DNA of 64,000 bases from Vibrio harveyi NBRC 15634 = ATCC 14126 = KCTC 12724 (lineage in GTDB: Bacteria > Pseudomonadota > Gammaproteobacteria > Enterobacterales > Vibrionaceae): NCBI RefSeq assembly GCF_001591145.1, contig NZ_BCUF01000015.1, positions 1 to 64,000 of the forward strand, given 5' to 3'. The notes beneath the pieces are model-generated. The model searched no databases. It saw only the letters and a list, made by a program, of their open reading frames with translations, and was not told the origin of the DNA. Shown one piece after another: positions 19,476 through 27,720 of this stretch; position 1 is the stretch's first letter, and every line of letters begins with the position of its first letter. Position numbers and translations under genes: made by a program.

Positions 19476-20795
19476 CTAAGAGGGTTGTTTGTTCTGCATT
19501 GTTTGCGCACTACTGGCACTTTGCTCACGAGCAACCAAATCATCAAATTCAGAGACTCTTGCTAAAAAGGCTGGCTTGTCTTTAGTAGAAATGGAACTCG
19601 CTAATGGTAAATCCGCTTTCATAGCATCCACTGCACGATTACGTACCAACACTTCGAAATGAAGGTGTGGCCCAGTTAATCGTCCTGTCGCTCCCGACAA
19701 TGCAATCTTCTGCCCACGCTTAACATGGTCGCCCTTTTTGACGAGAAAACGGCTTAGATGCAAATAACGCGTTTTATAGACACTATTGTGCTCTATCACT
19801 AAGTATTTACCCGCATAAGGATGGTTACGAACCGCTATCACCTTGCCATCGCCAGTTGAGTAAACCGGGGAACCAACTGGTGTTGCGAAGTCCGTACCGT
19901 TATGCGGAGAGATTCGTCCCGTAACAGGGTGTTTTCGGTAAGGGTTGAATGGAGAGGTAATACGACGGAACTGTTTGTCGATCGGATAACGGTTAAATGC
20001 TTGTTCAAGGCTGTTACCTGCTCTGTCATAAAAACGACCGTCCTCCGCTAAGAATGCTTCAACGTCTTTAGATCGCATTTTGATCGCGATGCCCTGCACT
20101 TCTGCATTACCAGTAAAGTGATCATCAAGATATTGTCGATTCACCAATACATGAAAGCTATCACCAGCACGAAGCTCACGAGCAAAATTTACTTTGTCAC
20201 GTAATACGCGAGTGATGTTAGCAATCTGCGTTGTGGTCAATCCTTGCTTATGCGCAGAAGAAGAAAAACTGCCATTGATCGTGCCTGAGTACATTTCTTC
20301 ACGCCACTCTCCCGGCTCCTCAATAAAGTCATAAGCAAACGTGCCATCGTCGTTTTGCGTATAGACCGCGCGTTCGACAAGGCTTTCATGGAAAATCACT
20401 TGTTTTAGGGTCTTAGTATCTCTATCTACCACGAGCTCAAGGTGGTCGCCTGGTTTGATGGTATCGAGCTTCAGTGACGTTAAGTCAGCTTCAAGAAGCT
20501 TTTGAGTGGTGTCGTATGATACCCCCCATGAGGAAAAGATCGTGCTGAGCGTGTCACCAACTTTAACGAAGTAGTGAATACGCGCGATGTTGTCATGCTT
20601 TTTGACTTCACGTTCGGGATTTTGAGGTGTTTCATTTGTTTGAGTCTCGTTTTTTTGAGCGCTCTTTAGTTCTGAATAAGGCGTGACCTTAATGGTGATT
20701 TCTTCTGGTTTCGTTTCTGCTTGATAGGTGAGATAAGCTGCAAGAGAGAATGCGGTAGCAGCGACAGCAATTAAGGAATAACGAACAAACTTCAT
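19476..20795 (-). CDS. shyB: M23 peptidoglycan endopeptidase, ShyB-like
   Basis: A 439-residue inner-membrane-anchored peptidoglycan DD-endopeptidase that would cut peptide crosslinks during cell growth. One N-terminal membrane helix (residues 4-24), a LysM/OapA-like segment (about 75-140, HYFVKVGDTLSTIFSSWG), and a C-terminal LytM domain with zinc ligands in HNGTDFATP and HLHFEV plus RYLHLS. Length and architecture fit Vibrio Shy proteins. A near-consensus Zur box upstream points to ShyB, the zinc-starvation isozyme of V. cholerae. ATG at 20795 is preferred to a TTG at 20822. Confidence 0.8.
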   Translation of the reverse strand: MKFVRYSLIAVAATAFSLAAYLTYQAETKPEEITIKVTPYSELKSAQKNETQTNETPQNPEREVKKHDNIARIHYFVKVGDTLSTIFSSWGVSYDTTQKLLEADLTSLKLDTIKPGDHLELVVDRDTKTLKQVIFHESLVERAVYTQNDDGTFAYDFIEEPGEWREEMYSGTINGSFSSSAHKQGLTTTQIANITRVLRDKVNFARELRAGDSFHVLVNRQYLDDHFTGNAEVQGIAIKMRSKDVEAFLAEDGRFYDRAGNSLEQAFNRYPIDKQFRRITSPFNPYRKHPVTGRISPHNGTDFATPVGSPVYSTGDGKVIAVRNHPYAGKYLVIEHNSVYKTRYLHLSRFLVKKGDHVKRGQKIALSGATGRLTGPHLHFEVLVRNRAVDAMKADLPLASSISTKDKPAFLARVSEFDDLVAREQSASSAQTMQNKQPS

Positions 20796-20823
20796 AGTAC
20801 TAGGGTTAACTGAGAATAGCAAT

Positions 20824-20838
20824 TGTTATGTTATAACA
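20824..20838 (-). promoter_or_regulatory. Zur box upstream of shyB
   Basis: On the coding strand TGTTATAACATAACA: perfect TGTTAT/ATAACA inverted arms around AAC, one base from the gamma-proteobacterial Zur core TGTTATAATATAACA. It lies 29 bp upstream of the ATG, where bound Zur would block the promoter. Zinc depletion would release repression, matching the known regulation of V. cholerae ShyB. Confidence 0.75.
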
Positions 20839-20937
20839 TCATACAGAGGCAATTTAAACGTTACGTATTTGAGAACTTTGTTTCTAAGCTTTGCTATTCT
20901 CACTAAACGTCTATTTTGCTTAGATAAACCTTACAAC

Positions 20938-20967
20938 AAAAAAGGGAAAATTATCTTACCCTTCCCT
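20938..20967 (-). terminator. Probable terminator after LysR gene
   Basis: AGGGAA and TTCCCT arms followed on the minus strand by six T residues. The stem is short and the loop long (13 nt). Confidence 0.55.
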
Positions 20968-21093
20968 ATGATTACCAAATCGTTTTGAAGTTCCATCCTC
21001 TTTGATGAATTGAAAAGTAAACAAACTAAACGCACATACCTGATTTCAGCACCGATAAACATAGAGCAACGGATACTCAGAAATGAGCTGACG

Positions 21094-21996
21094 TTAAGGT
21101 ACAAAGTACGCTTTTAGCTCTTCGATAAAGACTTTGACCTTTCTCGGTGTGTTAGAGCGTGCTCGATAAAGCGCGTAGACCATTCTTGTTGGTAATTGGT
21201 AGTCTTTCAGTACTTCTATCAATTCGCCCTTACACAACTCATCTTCCGCCAATGCTCTTGGAAGCATCGCAACTCCATAGTTTTGTTTTAGCGCCGTTTT
21301 CACTGCCTGTACGCTGTTAACGGAAAGAGATGGTGACACCTGCACATCCAGCTCTTTTCCCGCTTTGTTAAATCGCCACACCTTATAATTCTTTAAATTT
21401 GGGTCTTCGATAATTCGATGAGAATGCAGATCTCTCGGTTGCAAAAGTGAAGAAGAGGCTTCTAAGTATTGCGGCGAGGCACATATGATATTCCTGTTTT
21501 CAGTGATCTTTGTTGCGATCAAATCTGAATCTTGCCTAACCAAACGACCAGATCGAATTGCTACGTCATACCCTTGTGAGGAGATATCATCTAAACCATC
21601 ATCAAGCAGCAAATTCACTCTTAGCTCCGGATATTTATCACTGAAACCGCAAATAAACGGCATGAGCAAGATTTCTGTCAAACCATTTGGCGCGAGAACA
21701 TTCAAGGTGCCAGAGATTTCATTACTATCAAACCTCATCGTGTCATTCAGCGCTTCAAGTTGCAAAATCAGAACATGTGCTTCTTGATAATACTGATGAC
21801 CAGCGTCCGTAAGAGACAGCGCCTTGGTTGAGCGATTCATTAATCGCGTTCCAAGATACGTTTCTAGATCTCTAACATTGCGACTCACGAGAGATTTAGA
21901 CACTTCTAGTTTCTTAGATGCGCCCGTAAAACTGCCTTCCTCTACGGTGCAAATAAACGATTTAATTAGCGTGATTAAGTTCATCAAAACATTCAT
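21094..21996 (-). CDS. LysR-family transcriptional regulator
   Basis: A 300-residue LTTR. The N-terminal helix-turn-helix is SFTGASKKLEVSKSLVSRNVRDLETYLGTRLMNRSTKALSLTDAG (described here by its ends, residues 22-66), followed by the two-lobe effector domain. The sequence is closest to the AaeR/DsdC-like group often controlling a divergent neighbour. Here the divergent gene, 104 bp away, is a SnoaL-like protein, the likely target. The effector is unknown. Confidence 0.9.
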   Translation of the reverse strand: MNVLMNLITLIKSFICTVEEGSFTGASKKLEVSKSLVSRNVRDLETYLGTRLMNRSTKALSLTDAGHQYYQEAHVLILQLEALNDTMRFDSNEISGTLNVLAPNGLTEILLMPFICGFSDKYPELRVNLLLDDGLDDISSQGYDVAIRSGRLVRQDSDLIATKITENRNIICASPQYLEASSSLLQPRDLHSHRIIEDPNLKNYKVWRFNKAGKELDVQVSPSLSVNSVQAVKTALKQNYGVAMLPRALAEDELCKGELIEVLKDYQLPTRMVYALYRARSNTPRKVKVFIEELKAYFVP

Positions 21997-22100
21997 TGTT
22001 TACTATTTGTTGACAGACTATCGACCTTATCTGATCTATTCAAGCTTCATTTTTTGATTAAAAATCCCAGCAATTCAACAAACAAAGAGAAGATAAATAA

Positions 22101-22526
22101 ATGGAAAGTAAACAAGTCCAAACCATAAGAAATTACTTTAAGATTTGTGTTGACGGTAAGGCAACAGAACGTGTGGGAGAATTTTTCGCTGAAGATGCTC
22201 TTATTCACCGCCCTGATTGTGGAAAAACCTTAAAAGGATTAGTCGAATTTGAAGCCAAGTTGAAATCTTGCGTAACTGAACGTTATGAGAGCCTTGAGAC
22301 AAGCTTTCAACGCATTGTAGAAGCAGAAGATCAAGTGGTTGTCGCCCTGACTCACAAAGCCAAAAATGCAAATACGTGGATGGAGTTCGATGTATCAGAT
22401 AAAGACGTTACATGGACAAGCCTCACCTACTTTCGCTTTAACCAAGAAGGTAAAGTGATTGAAGAAATCGTAGAGCGCAACGAGTTAAGCATGGCAACTC
22501 AACTTGGGTTAACGATCACACAATAG
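22101..22526 (+). CDS. SnoaL-like (NTF2 superfamily) protein
   Basis: A 141-residue protein with the cone-shaped NTF2/SnoaL pattern: an N-terminal helix pair (IRNYFKICVDGKATERVGEFFAEDALIHRPD), then GLVEFEAKLKS and a C-terminal sheet ending in YFRFNQEGKVIEEIVERNE. Such proteins are small-molecule cyclases, isomerases or ligand binders; no specific reaction can be named. It is divergent from the LysR gene, which probably controls it, and ends at a clear terminator. Confidence 0.7.
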   Translation: MESKQVQTIRNYFKICVDGKATERVGEFFAEDALIHRPDCGKTLKGLVEFEAKLKSCVTERYESLETSFQRIVEAEDQVVVALTHKAKNANTWMEFDVSDKDVTWTSLTYFRFNQEGKVIEEIVERNELSMATQLGLTITQ

Positions 22527-22547
22527 CCAATGCTGTTACGTAAATGT

Positions 22548-22575
22548 GAGGGCTCACAAATGGAGTCCTCTTTTT
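22548..22575 (+). terminator. Intrinsic terminator
   Basis: GAGGGCTC and GAGTCCTC pair over 8 bp with one G-U, 7-nt loop, then TTTTT. It also lies in front of the convergent HD gene. Confidence 0.8.
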
Positions 22576-22601
22576 ACATTCGATCTATAAGATTATTCAG
22601 G

Positions 22602-23162
22602 CTACCACTTCACGATACCCAGCGTGACTTTAACACCGCCGACTAACGTCGAACCACCATAGTCTTTTGCTAGACGCAGCAAAGTGTCATGAAAACCTAA
22701 GTTTGGAAAGGCCGCCTCAACTTCTGCGATGGTTTCTTTACTCAACCCTTTACGAACACTGCCTTTGGTCGCATCAATCCAGTCAGCTTTGCGGCATGCT
22801 TCAATGACTTTTTGGTGCGGACCTTTGTACGGAGAAATCTTATGGTGCCAATGAATTGCTCCGCGTAATGCATCTGGGTCTAAGCCCCACCCAAAGTGTT
22901 CGTTATCCGCTAACGCCGCAGCCTCTGATGGTTCTAGATACGCTAACTCATGATCGGTCCACAGTCCGATATCGTGGTACACGAAGGCCGTTTCTACGAG
23001 CGGTTCATACTGTTCATCGTTACCTAGAAAATGCATCGCATAGGTGATTGTCCGATATACATGATTTCGATAACCGGGAAAATCGTCACCGAGCTGCTCT
23101 TTGTATTTAGCAAACAACAATTCGACGCGTGGTCGATCTCGTTTGATTTCTATTTGCGACAT
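22602..23162 (-). CDS. HD-domain phosphohydrolase-like protein
   Basis: A 186-residue protein of the HD superfamily. Likely metal ligands are the histidine in GYRNHVYRT and the HD pair in FVYHDIGLW, with further histidines in IHWHHKISPYKG. The family usually hydrolyses phosphoesters of nucleotides or small metabolites; the substrate is unknown. It ends 75 bp from the convergent SnoaL gene and starts 24 bp after the stop of the phosphatase gene, so could belong to the same transcript. Confidence 0.75.
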   Translation of the reverse strand: MSQIEIKRDRPRVELLFAKYKEQLGDDFPGYRNHVYRTITYAMHFLGNDEQYEPLVETAFVYHDIGLWTDHELAYLEPSEAAALADNEHFGWGLDPDALRGAIHWHHKISPYKGPHQKVIEACRKADWIDATKGSVRKGLSKETIAEVEAAFPNLGFHDTLLRLAKDYGGSTLVGGVKVTLGIVKW

Positions 23163-23186
23163 GTTTGGTTTCCACGGATAAAGTCT

Positions 23187-24869
23187 TTAAAGGATTATAG
23201 ACTTTGTCTTTTCGTCGGGAGTTATCACCACCGTAAAGCAATTGCATTCCCCTTGATGTGATACAGAAAACGCTTCCGTCATCTGGGCAATGAGCATCAA
23301 ACCTCGTCCTGAAGGCATCCAACTCTCTTCATCGAATAGATTTGGCGTCTCAATTTGCTTTGAGGTGTAACTTTGAAAGGTTTCATCAGAAATGCGATTG
23401 CCATAATCAAATACACGCACTTCTATGTTGTGCTGCTCACCTTGTGTTAGTTCGCATTCTAACTCAACCGTTTTTCCGGTTTGTTCTTGATAGGCATGGA
23501 TAAAAGCATTGTTCATCAACTCAACCACGCACAACTCTAGAGTTTGCGCGACATGAGAAGAAATCGAGTGTTGTTGAAGGAACTCAACCACTTCGAGACT
23601 CGCTTGGCGTGAAACTTCTAAAGACGCTTGATAGGATTTCTGGAATACCGCACTTGTCGGCTTAACGGCTTGCGATTGTGCACAACCCAACCATTGCACT
23701 TTCAACACGCTCACATCATCGTCGATTTCTGGTTTTCCTTGCCAGTTTTGCACTTGCTCCAAAACGGCATTGGTCTGTGCTTTTTCTGGCATCGCTTTAC
23801 TCCCTTCGATGTTGGATAGCAGTCGGTCAATGCCGTAAAGCTCCTCGCCTTGCTTGGCTTCCAATAAGCCATCGGAGAAGAACCAGAGCGCGTCATTGGG
23901 CTTGAGTTGGATACTTCCACCTTGGTACATCATCGGCTCCAATGCCCCGACGATGAAGTTGTTGTCGCCAACAAGTTCCAAGCAGTTGTGTTCCGTCTGT
24001 TGCCAAACGAATTTAGGGTGCCCTGCTGTGCAATAATTCAGTTCACCGCTTTTGGTGTTCAACACGGCGTATTCGATAGTGAAATAGAGCTTGCCGTTCT
24101 GGGTTTGCTGGTAGCGTCGATTGAGCCTTTCAATCACAGCCTCAGGCTCACTGATGCGGTACTCATTGTCGCTCCAGTCTAACGTTATCGACTCCGACTT
24201 GTTACGTTGTGACAAAGTTTGTTGAATCGAGAATGCCATTAACGCCGAAGAAATACCGTGCCCGGAAACATCAAAGACATAAAACGCAACGTGGGACTCA
24301 TCAAGCTCCACATAGCCCAACATATCCCCACCGATCTTGGTACAAGGGACATAAGTGAAACTAAATTGTGCCGTGTGAATTTGTTCTTCCACCGGCAACA
24401 GTTGCCCCATTAACTCCCCAGCCGAATCCAAATCCTGCTGAATGGTTTGATACGCTAAATCGAGCTCTTGGTTCTTTGTCGTGAGCGTGTTGTGCAGTTC
24501 TAAGGTGCGAAAGCCCGCCCGGATGCGCGCTTGCAGTTCCTCTACAGATGTCTTCTTGTCGACAAAGTCATCGGCGCCTGCATCCATGCCTTTGATGATG
24601 GAATCTTGATCGTTGCGGGAAGAGAGAAGCACAAAGAAGATATAACGAGAAAACGCCGACGATTTAAGCTCACGGCAAAGCTCAATGCCACTGATGCCCG
24701 GCATCATCAAATCACTGAGGACAAACTGAATGTCAATTCGGTGAGTCAGCACTTCTAACGCAGACTCACCATCTTCAACGGCAATGACCTCGTACCCTTG
24801 CTTTTGCAATGCACTGGTCATGTAGAGCAGGACCGTTTTGCTGTCGTCAACCAACAATATGGACTTCAT
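23187..24869 (-). CDS. REC-PP2C-HATPase regulator (CrsR/RsbU-type)
   Basis: A 560-residue partner-switching regulator. A receiver domain (1-120, phosphoacceptor Asp53 in VLSDLMMPG) leads to a SpoIIE/PP2C phosphatase (about 190-390, metal motifs GGDMLGY, DVSGHGISSALMAF and DDVSVLKV) and a C-terminal RsbW-like kinase domain (about 425-550, N box ELMNNAFIHAY, G box SGRGLMLIAQM). This order matches Shewanella CrsR, which frees RpoS by acting on a STAS antagonist. SypE of V. fischeri has the same modules in a different order. No STAS gene is nearby. ATG has AAGGAGAGG upstream; the preceding small gene is 21 bp away. Confidence 0.85.
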   Translation of the reverse strand: MKSILLVDDSKTVLLYMTSALQKQGYEVIAVEDGESALEVLTHRIDIQFVLSDLMMPGISGIELCRELKSSAFSRYIFFVLLSSRNDQDSIIKGMDAGADDFVDKKTSVEELQARIRAGFRTLELHNTLTTKNQELDLAYQTIQQDLDSAGELMGQLLPVEEQIHTAQFSFTYVPCTKIGGDMLGYVELDESHVAFYVFDVSGHGISSALMAFSIQQTLSQRNKSESITLDWSDNEYRISEPEAVIERLNRRYQQTQNGKLYFTIEYAVLNTKSGELNYCTAGHPKFVWQQTEHNCLELVGDNNFIVGALEPMMYQGGSIQLKPNDALWFFSDGLLEAKQGEELYGIDRLLSNIEGSKAMPEKAQTNAVLEQVQNWQGKPEIDDDVSVLKVQWLGCAQSQAVKPTSAVFQKSYQASLEVSRQASLEVVEFLQQHSISSHVAQTLELCVVELMNNAFIHAYQEQTGKTVELECELTQGEQHNIEVRVFDYGNRISDETFQSYTSKQIETPNLFDEESWMPSGRGLMLIAQMTEAFSVSHQGECNCFTVVITPDEKTKSIIL

Positions 24870-24890
24870 ACCTCTCCTTGCCTGTTTGCT

Positions 24891-25151
24891 TTATTGCAGC
24901 ACGCTACTCATGGATTGTGCATCTCTGAAACGGCTGTAATCTTCCGCTAAAAGTTGATGTTGATAACGAGTGTAAGACAACGCCTCATTTGAGATGACGA
25001 TTTGGTTTTCTTTTTCCATCAATTGCCCACGCAGCAACTCGATTTGTTGATGCTGCTGACTGTGGTTTTGATACATGGCAACGAGTCCGCACACAGACGC
25101 TACGAGCAGCGTACACAACACGCCATTGATGGTTTTACTTCGAACACGCAT
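24891..25151 (-). CDS. Small membrane protein with coiled coil
   Basis: An 86-residue protein with one N-terminal transmembrane helix (about residues 8-26) and a following glutamine-rich coiled coil (QQHQQIELLRGQLMEKENQ). The ATG at 25151 is chosen over 25181 because AAGGAGAGG lies just before it, the same ribosome-binding site as the phosphatase gene 21 bp downstream. It is probably co-expressed and could be a membrane partner of that regulator. No family recognised. Confidence 0.65.
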   Translation of the reverse strand: MRVRSKTINGVLCTLLVASVCGLVAMYQNHSQQHQQIELLRGQLMEKENQIVISNEALSYTRYQHQLLAEDYSRFRDAQSMSSVLQ

Positions 25152-25350
25152 AACCTCTCCTTGTCGCTTGGTGTCCTTCATTACTTGGTGAAGTCCAATA
25201 ATGATTGGGACGTCTACAAACTAAGAACTCAAGGTTCCAAAACGCCGTGAGAGCCAATTGATGTTGTTGCATTAACAGAGTTAATTATAGGAGAAAGGCA
25301 GAAAAAGAAGAGAAAACCTGAACAAATTGAAGATCTTTGCGCTTAAAACG

Positions 25351-25386
25351 ACAAAAAGCAGCAAGTCTACAAAAGCCTTGCTGCTT
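25351..25386 (-). terminator. Intrinsic terminator after GST gene
   Basis: AAGCAGCAAG and CTTGCTGCTT form a perfect 10-bp stem, 11-nt loop, then a T run on the minus strand; 19 bp past the stop. Confidence 0.85.
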
Positions 25387-25405
25387 AGAAAAATCACGCT
25401 AGAAG

Positions 25406-26020
25406 TTAACCTTGAAACGCTTCACGCACCGATACTTGTTCAAACCAACGTGCAATATTTGGGTAGGTTTCGAACACCTCAATACTCAAACCATTTACGG
25501 CAAAACCAACAAAAATGTAGCCGGTAATGTCTACGATGGTGAAGTTGTCAGTAGCGATATGTTCACTTTCTGACAAGCGTTTGTCGAGAACTGGCAGGAA
25601 TTCTAATACGCGGGATTTCGACTCGTCACCCCACGCAGCAACACAGTTTTCACGGTCTTGGTAAATTGCGGTGATATTGCGAAACGCCTGAAAAGCCGTG
25701 TACAAACCTTGGAATTCGACAACGCGATGCCACATTTCCACCTGAGCACGTTCGAGTTGGTTAGCACCAAACAGCGCCAGATCATTTTCAAACGCTTCAT
25801 CTAGGTAGCGACAAATCGCCACGCTCTCACAGATCGTCGTGCCATCATCCAGTTCCAGTAGAGGCACTTTACCGTTAACGCTTTTCGATTTAAACGGTTC
25901 AGATAGGTTATCGCCCTCACGAACGTTCAGCGCAATTCGCTCAACCTCGCCACCGATTTCCTTTAGAAAAATGCTAACTCGCTTACAACTTGGAGTCATT
26001 GCGGTTTCATAGAGCTTCAT
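25406..26020 (-). CDS. Glutathione S-transferase
   Basis: A 204-residue soluble GST. The thioredoxin-like N domain starts MKLYETAMTPSCKRVSIFL, carries the cis-Pro region GKVPLLELDDG and the glutathione-contact ES in TTICESVAICRYLDE. The all-helical C domain follows from about residue 85. It would conjugate glutathione to electrophiles. A palindromic operator lies 22 bp upstream of the ATG, and a TetR gene is divergent, suggesting control by TetR. RBS AAGGAT. Confidence 0.9.
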   Translation of the reverse strand: MKLYETAMTPSCKRVSIFLKEIGGEVERIALNVREGDNLSEPFKSKSVNGKVPLLELDDGTTICESVAICRYLDEAFENDLALFGANQLERAQVEMWHRVVEFQGLYTAFQAFRNITAIYQDRENCVAAWGDESKSRVLEFLPVLDKRLSESEHIATDNFTIVDITGYIFVGFAVNGLSIEVFETYPNIARWFEQVSVREAFQG

Positions 26021-26041
26021 TTCACATCCTTTTATCTTTTT

Positions 26042-26057
26042 CTAACCGATTGGTTAG
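26042..26057. promoter_or_regulatory. Candidate TetR operator
   Basis: CTAACCGATTGGTTAG, a 16-bp palindrome with 14 symmetrical positions, between the GST gene and the divergent TetR gene. Its place just before the GST ribosome-binding site fits repression of GST by that TetR protein. Confidence 0.6.
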
Positions 26058-26187
26058 GATATACTGTAGCCAGTTTATAAACGATCAGTCAAGAACTTCA
26101 CTATCAAAAATTTTCAAACAGTTGTGGGTCTGTTTGCTGAGCGAGATTATTGATGCCGTTTGTGAGTTCACATGAATTTGGAGGCTG

Positions 26188-26209
26188 ATACCCAAGAATA
26201 GATGGGTAT
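26188..26209. repeat. Inverted repeat between GST and tetR
   Basis: ATACCCA and TGGGTAT arms separated by 8 bp, about 96 bp upstream of the TetR start. It has no T tract, so an operator or a relic of the TATACCCAAG repeat family is likelier than a terminator. Confidence 0.4.
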
Positions 26210-26304
26210 TCATCATATTGGTTCAGTTCGAACGCTAGAGGTTCTCTGTACCATCCCTCCAAAGCAATTTAATTACCCGATAAGCAGACCCAGGCAGGTA
26301 ATTT

Positions 26305-26880
26305 ATGGCAAGAAAAGCCAACTTCGACCGAGATGAAAAGCTTCTCGTGGCTATGGATGTGTTTTGGCGCAAGGGCTTTGCGAACACGTCTATCTCGGAT
26401 CTCACCGACGAGTTGAACATCAACCGCTTCAGTCTTTACAACACCTATGGTGACAAGCAACAGCTCTACTACGAAGCGCTCGATACCTACTTGAAAAAGG
26501 TCTCGCTACCGTCACTGAATGATTTGGAAAAAGACGACGCGTCCTTACCTGAGTTGGAATCGTTCCTTAAATCTTTTGCTGATCTGCAACGCAAACGCAG
26601 CTGTGGGTGTTTTATCCAAAATGCGTTGATTGAGCATGCAGGTGAAGACGATGACGTACTGCGTAAAGGGCATTTCTTATTTGACCATCTTATCGACATC
26701 ATTGCGGATGCGCTGACCAATGCGCAGAAAGAAACCTTAGTGCCAAAAACGTTGAAACCAGAAGAGCTCGCTCGTTTTGTTCTCAACAACATGCAAGGTA
26801 TGCGCGTACTTGGCAAAGCCAAACGTTATGCCGACTTGGATACCGCGCTTTCCTGCTTGCTGGTTTTGATTAGGAAGTGA
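26305..26880 (+). CDS. TetR-family transcriptional regulator
   Basis: A 191-residue repressor. The N-terminal helix-turn-helix reads AMDVFWRKGFANTSISDLTDELNI... followed by FSLYNTYGDKQQLYYEAL (residues 15-55). The C-terminal ligand domain contains a cysteine pair in KRSCGCFIQNAL, as in the NemR/AcrR-like subgroup whose cysteines can sense electrophiles. A GST gene under a palindromic operator is divergent, consistent with an electrophile-response role (inference). The next gene starts 1 bp after its stop. Confidence 0.88.
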   Translation: MARKANFDRDEKLLVAMDVFWRKGFANTSISDLTDELNINRFSLYNTYGDKQQLYYEALDTYLKKVSLPSLNDLEKDDASLPELESFLKSFADLQRKRSCGCFIQNALIEHAGEDDDVLRKGHFLFDHLIDIIADALTNAQKETLVPKTLKPEELARFVLNNMQGMRVLGKAKRYADLDTALSCLLVLIRK

Positions 26881-26881
26881 C

Positions 26882-27286
26882 ATGTCGATTGAAGTGATAG
26901 CAGTACGTCTTACCAAAGGCATGGACTTAAAGCTGAACCTAGCGAAATTGGTCGAGCAGCATGGTATCAAAGCAGGCTCGATTGCCTCATGCGTTGGCTG
27001 TATCTCTGACCTCAACCTTCGTTTGGCAGGTGCAGAGAGTACGTTAACCAAACAAGAGCCATTTGAAATCGTCTCTGTGATGGGAACACTAACGCCTGAG
27101 CATCAGCACGTTCATATCTCGGTGTCTGATCGTGTAGGACGAGTTTGGGGTGGGCATTTGCTGGAAGGCACGGTGATTGATACTACCGCAGAATTGATCA
27201 TCCATTCTTACTCAGAGCTTGAGTTCACTAGAGCAATGGACGACTCGACTGGCTATACCGAACTACAAGTGAATCCTTCCAAATAG
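26882..27286 (+). CDS. PPC/DUF296-domain protein
   Basis: A 134-residue protein matching the PPC (plant and prokaryote conserved, DUF296) fold over its whole length: VRLTKGMDLKLNL, IKAGSIASCVGCISDLNLRLAG, and the histidine-rich HQHVHISVSDRVGRVWGGHL. Plant members bind AT-rich DNA; bacterial single-domain members have no fixed role and form trimers. It is translationally linked to the TetR gene (1-bp gap), and ends at a strong terminator. Confidence 0.8.
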   Translation: MSIEVIAVRLTKGMDLKLNLAKLVEQHGIKAGSIASCVGCISDLNLRLAGAESTLTKQEPFEIVSVMGTLTPEHQHVHISVSDRVGRVWGGHLLEGTVIDTTAELIIHSYSELEFTRAMDDSTGYTELQVNPSK

Positions 27287-27289
27287 TAA

Positions 27290-27327
27290 AAAGCTCCAGA
27301 GCCATACTGTGGTGTCTCTGGAGCTTT
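27290..27327. terminator. Bidirectional intrinsic terminator
   Basis: AAAGCTCCAGAG and CTCTGGAGCTTT form a perfect 12-bp stem with a 14-nt loop between the convergent PPC and nirD genes. Confidence 0.85.
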
Positions 27328-27384
27328 ACTCGCTTATCTCTTACGCTAAGCATTCACTCATATCGAGCAGGCAAATTTCTAGGA

Positions 27385-27720
27385 TCATTCTTCGACTAAA
27401 TAACAAACCTGATTATCGTCGACCGTTACTTGCCAAGTTTTTAGACAGTACGCTTCATCTTCCAAACACTGCCCACTCTTTAAACTGAAATGCTGTTTGT
27501 ACAGTGGTGATGCAACACACATCTCACCATCAATATCACCGACAATCCCTCGACTCATCACATAAGCCTTACCAATTGGGTCCCAATCCTGAACAGCGTA
27601 AACACCGTTATCGGGAATGTAGAATAACGCGACATGCTCGCCTTCAATCAATACAGTGGCACCGATAAACGGCATCAAGTCATCAAGCTGACACACTTTC
27701 ACTTTGGTTAACGCTGCCAT
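27385..27720 (-). CDS. nirD: Nitrite reductase [NAD(P)H] small subunit
   Basis: A 111-residue Rieske-fold subunit of cytoplasmic assimilatory nitrite reductase. The NirD pattern is visible (VCQLDDLMPFIGATVLIEG, VYAVQDWDPIGKAYVMSRGIVG); as usual it lacks the Rieske Cys/His cluster ligands. It starts directly after the nirB stop codon, and its ribosome-binding site AGGAGG lies inside the last codons of nirB. Last gene of the nrtABD-nirBD operon. Confidence 0.95.
   Translation of the reverse strand: MAALTKVKVCQLDDLMPFIGATVLIEGEHVALFYIPDNGVYAVQDWDPIGKAYVMSRGIVGDIDGEMCVASPLYKQHFSLKSGQCLEDEAYCLKTWQVTVDDNQVCYLVEE

Noticed and set aside
22546..22559. CRP-like TGTGA...TCACA at the end of the SnoaL gene
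   Set aside because: The spacer is 4 bp instead of 6, and the sequence is part of an intrinsic terminator.
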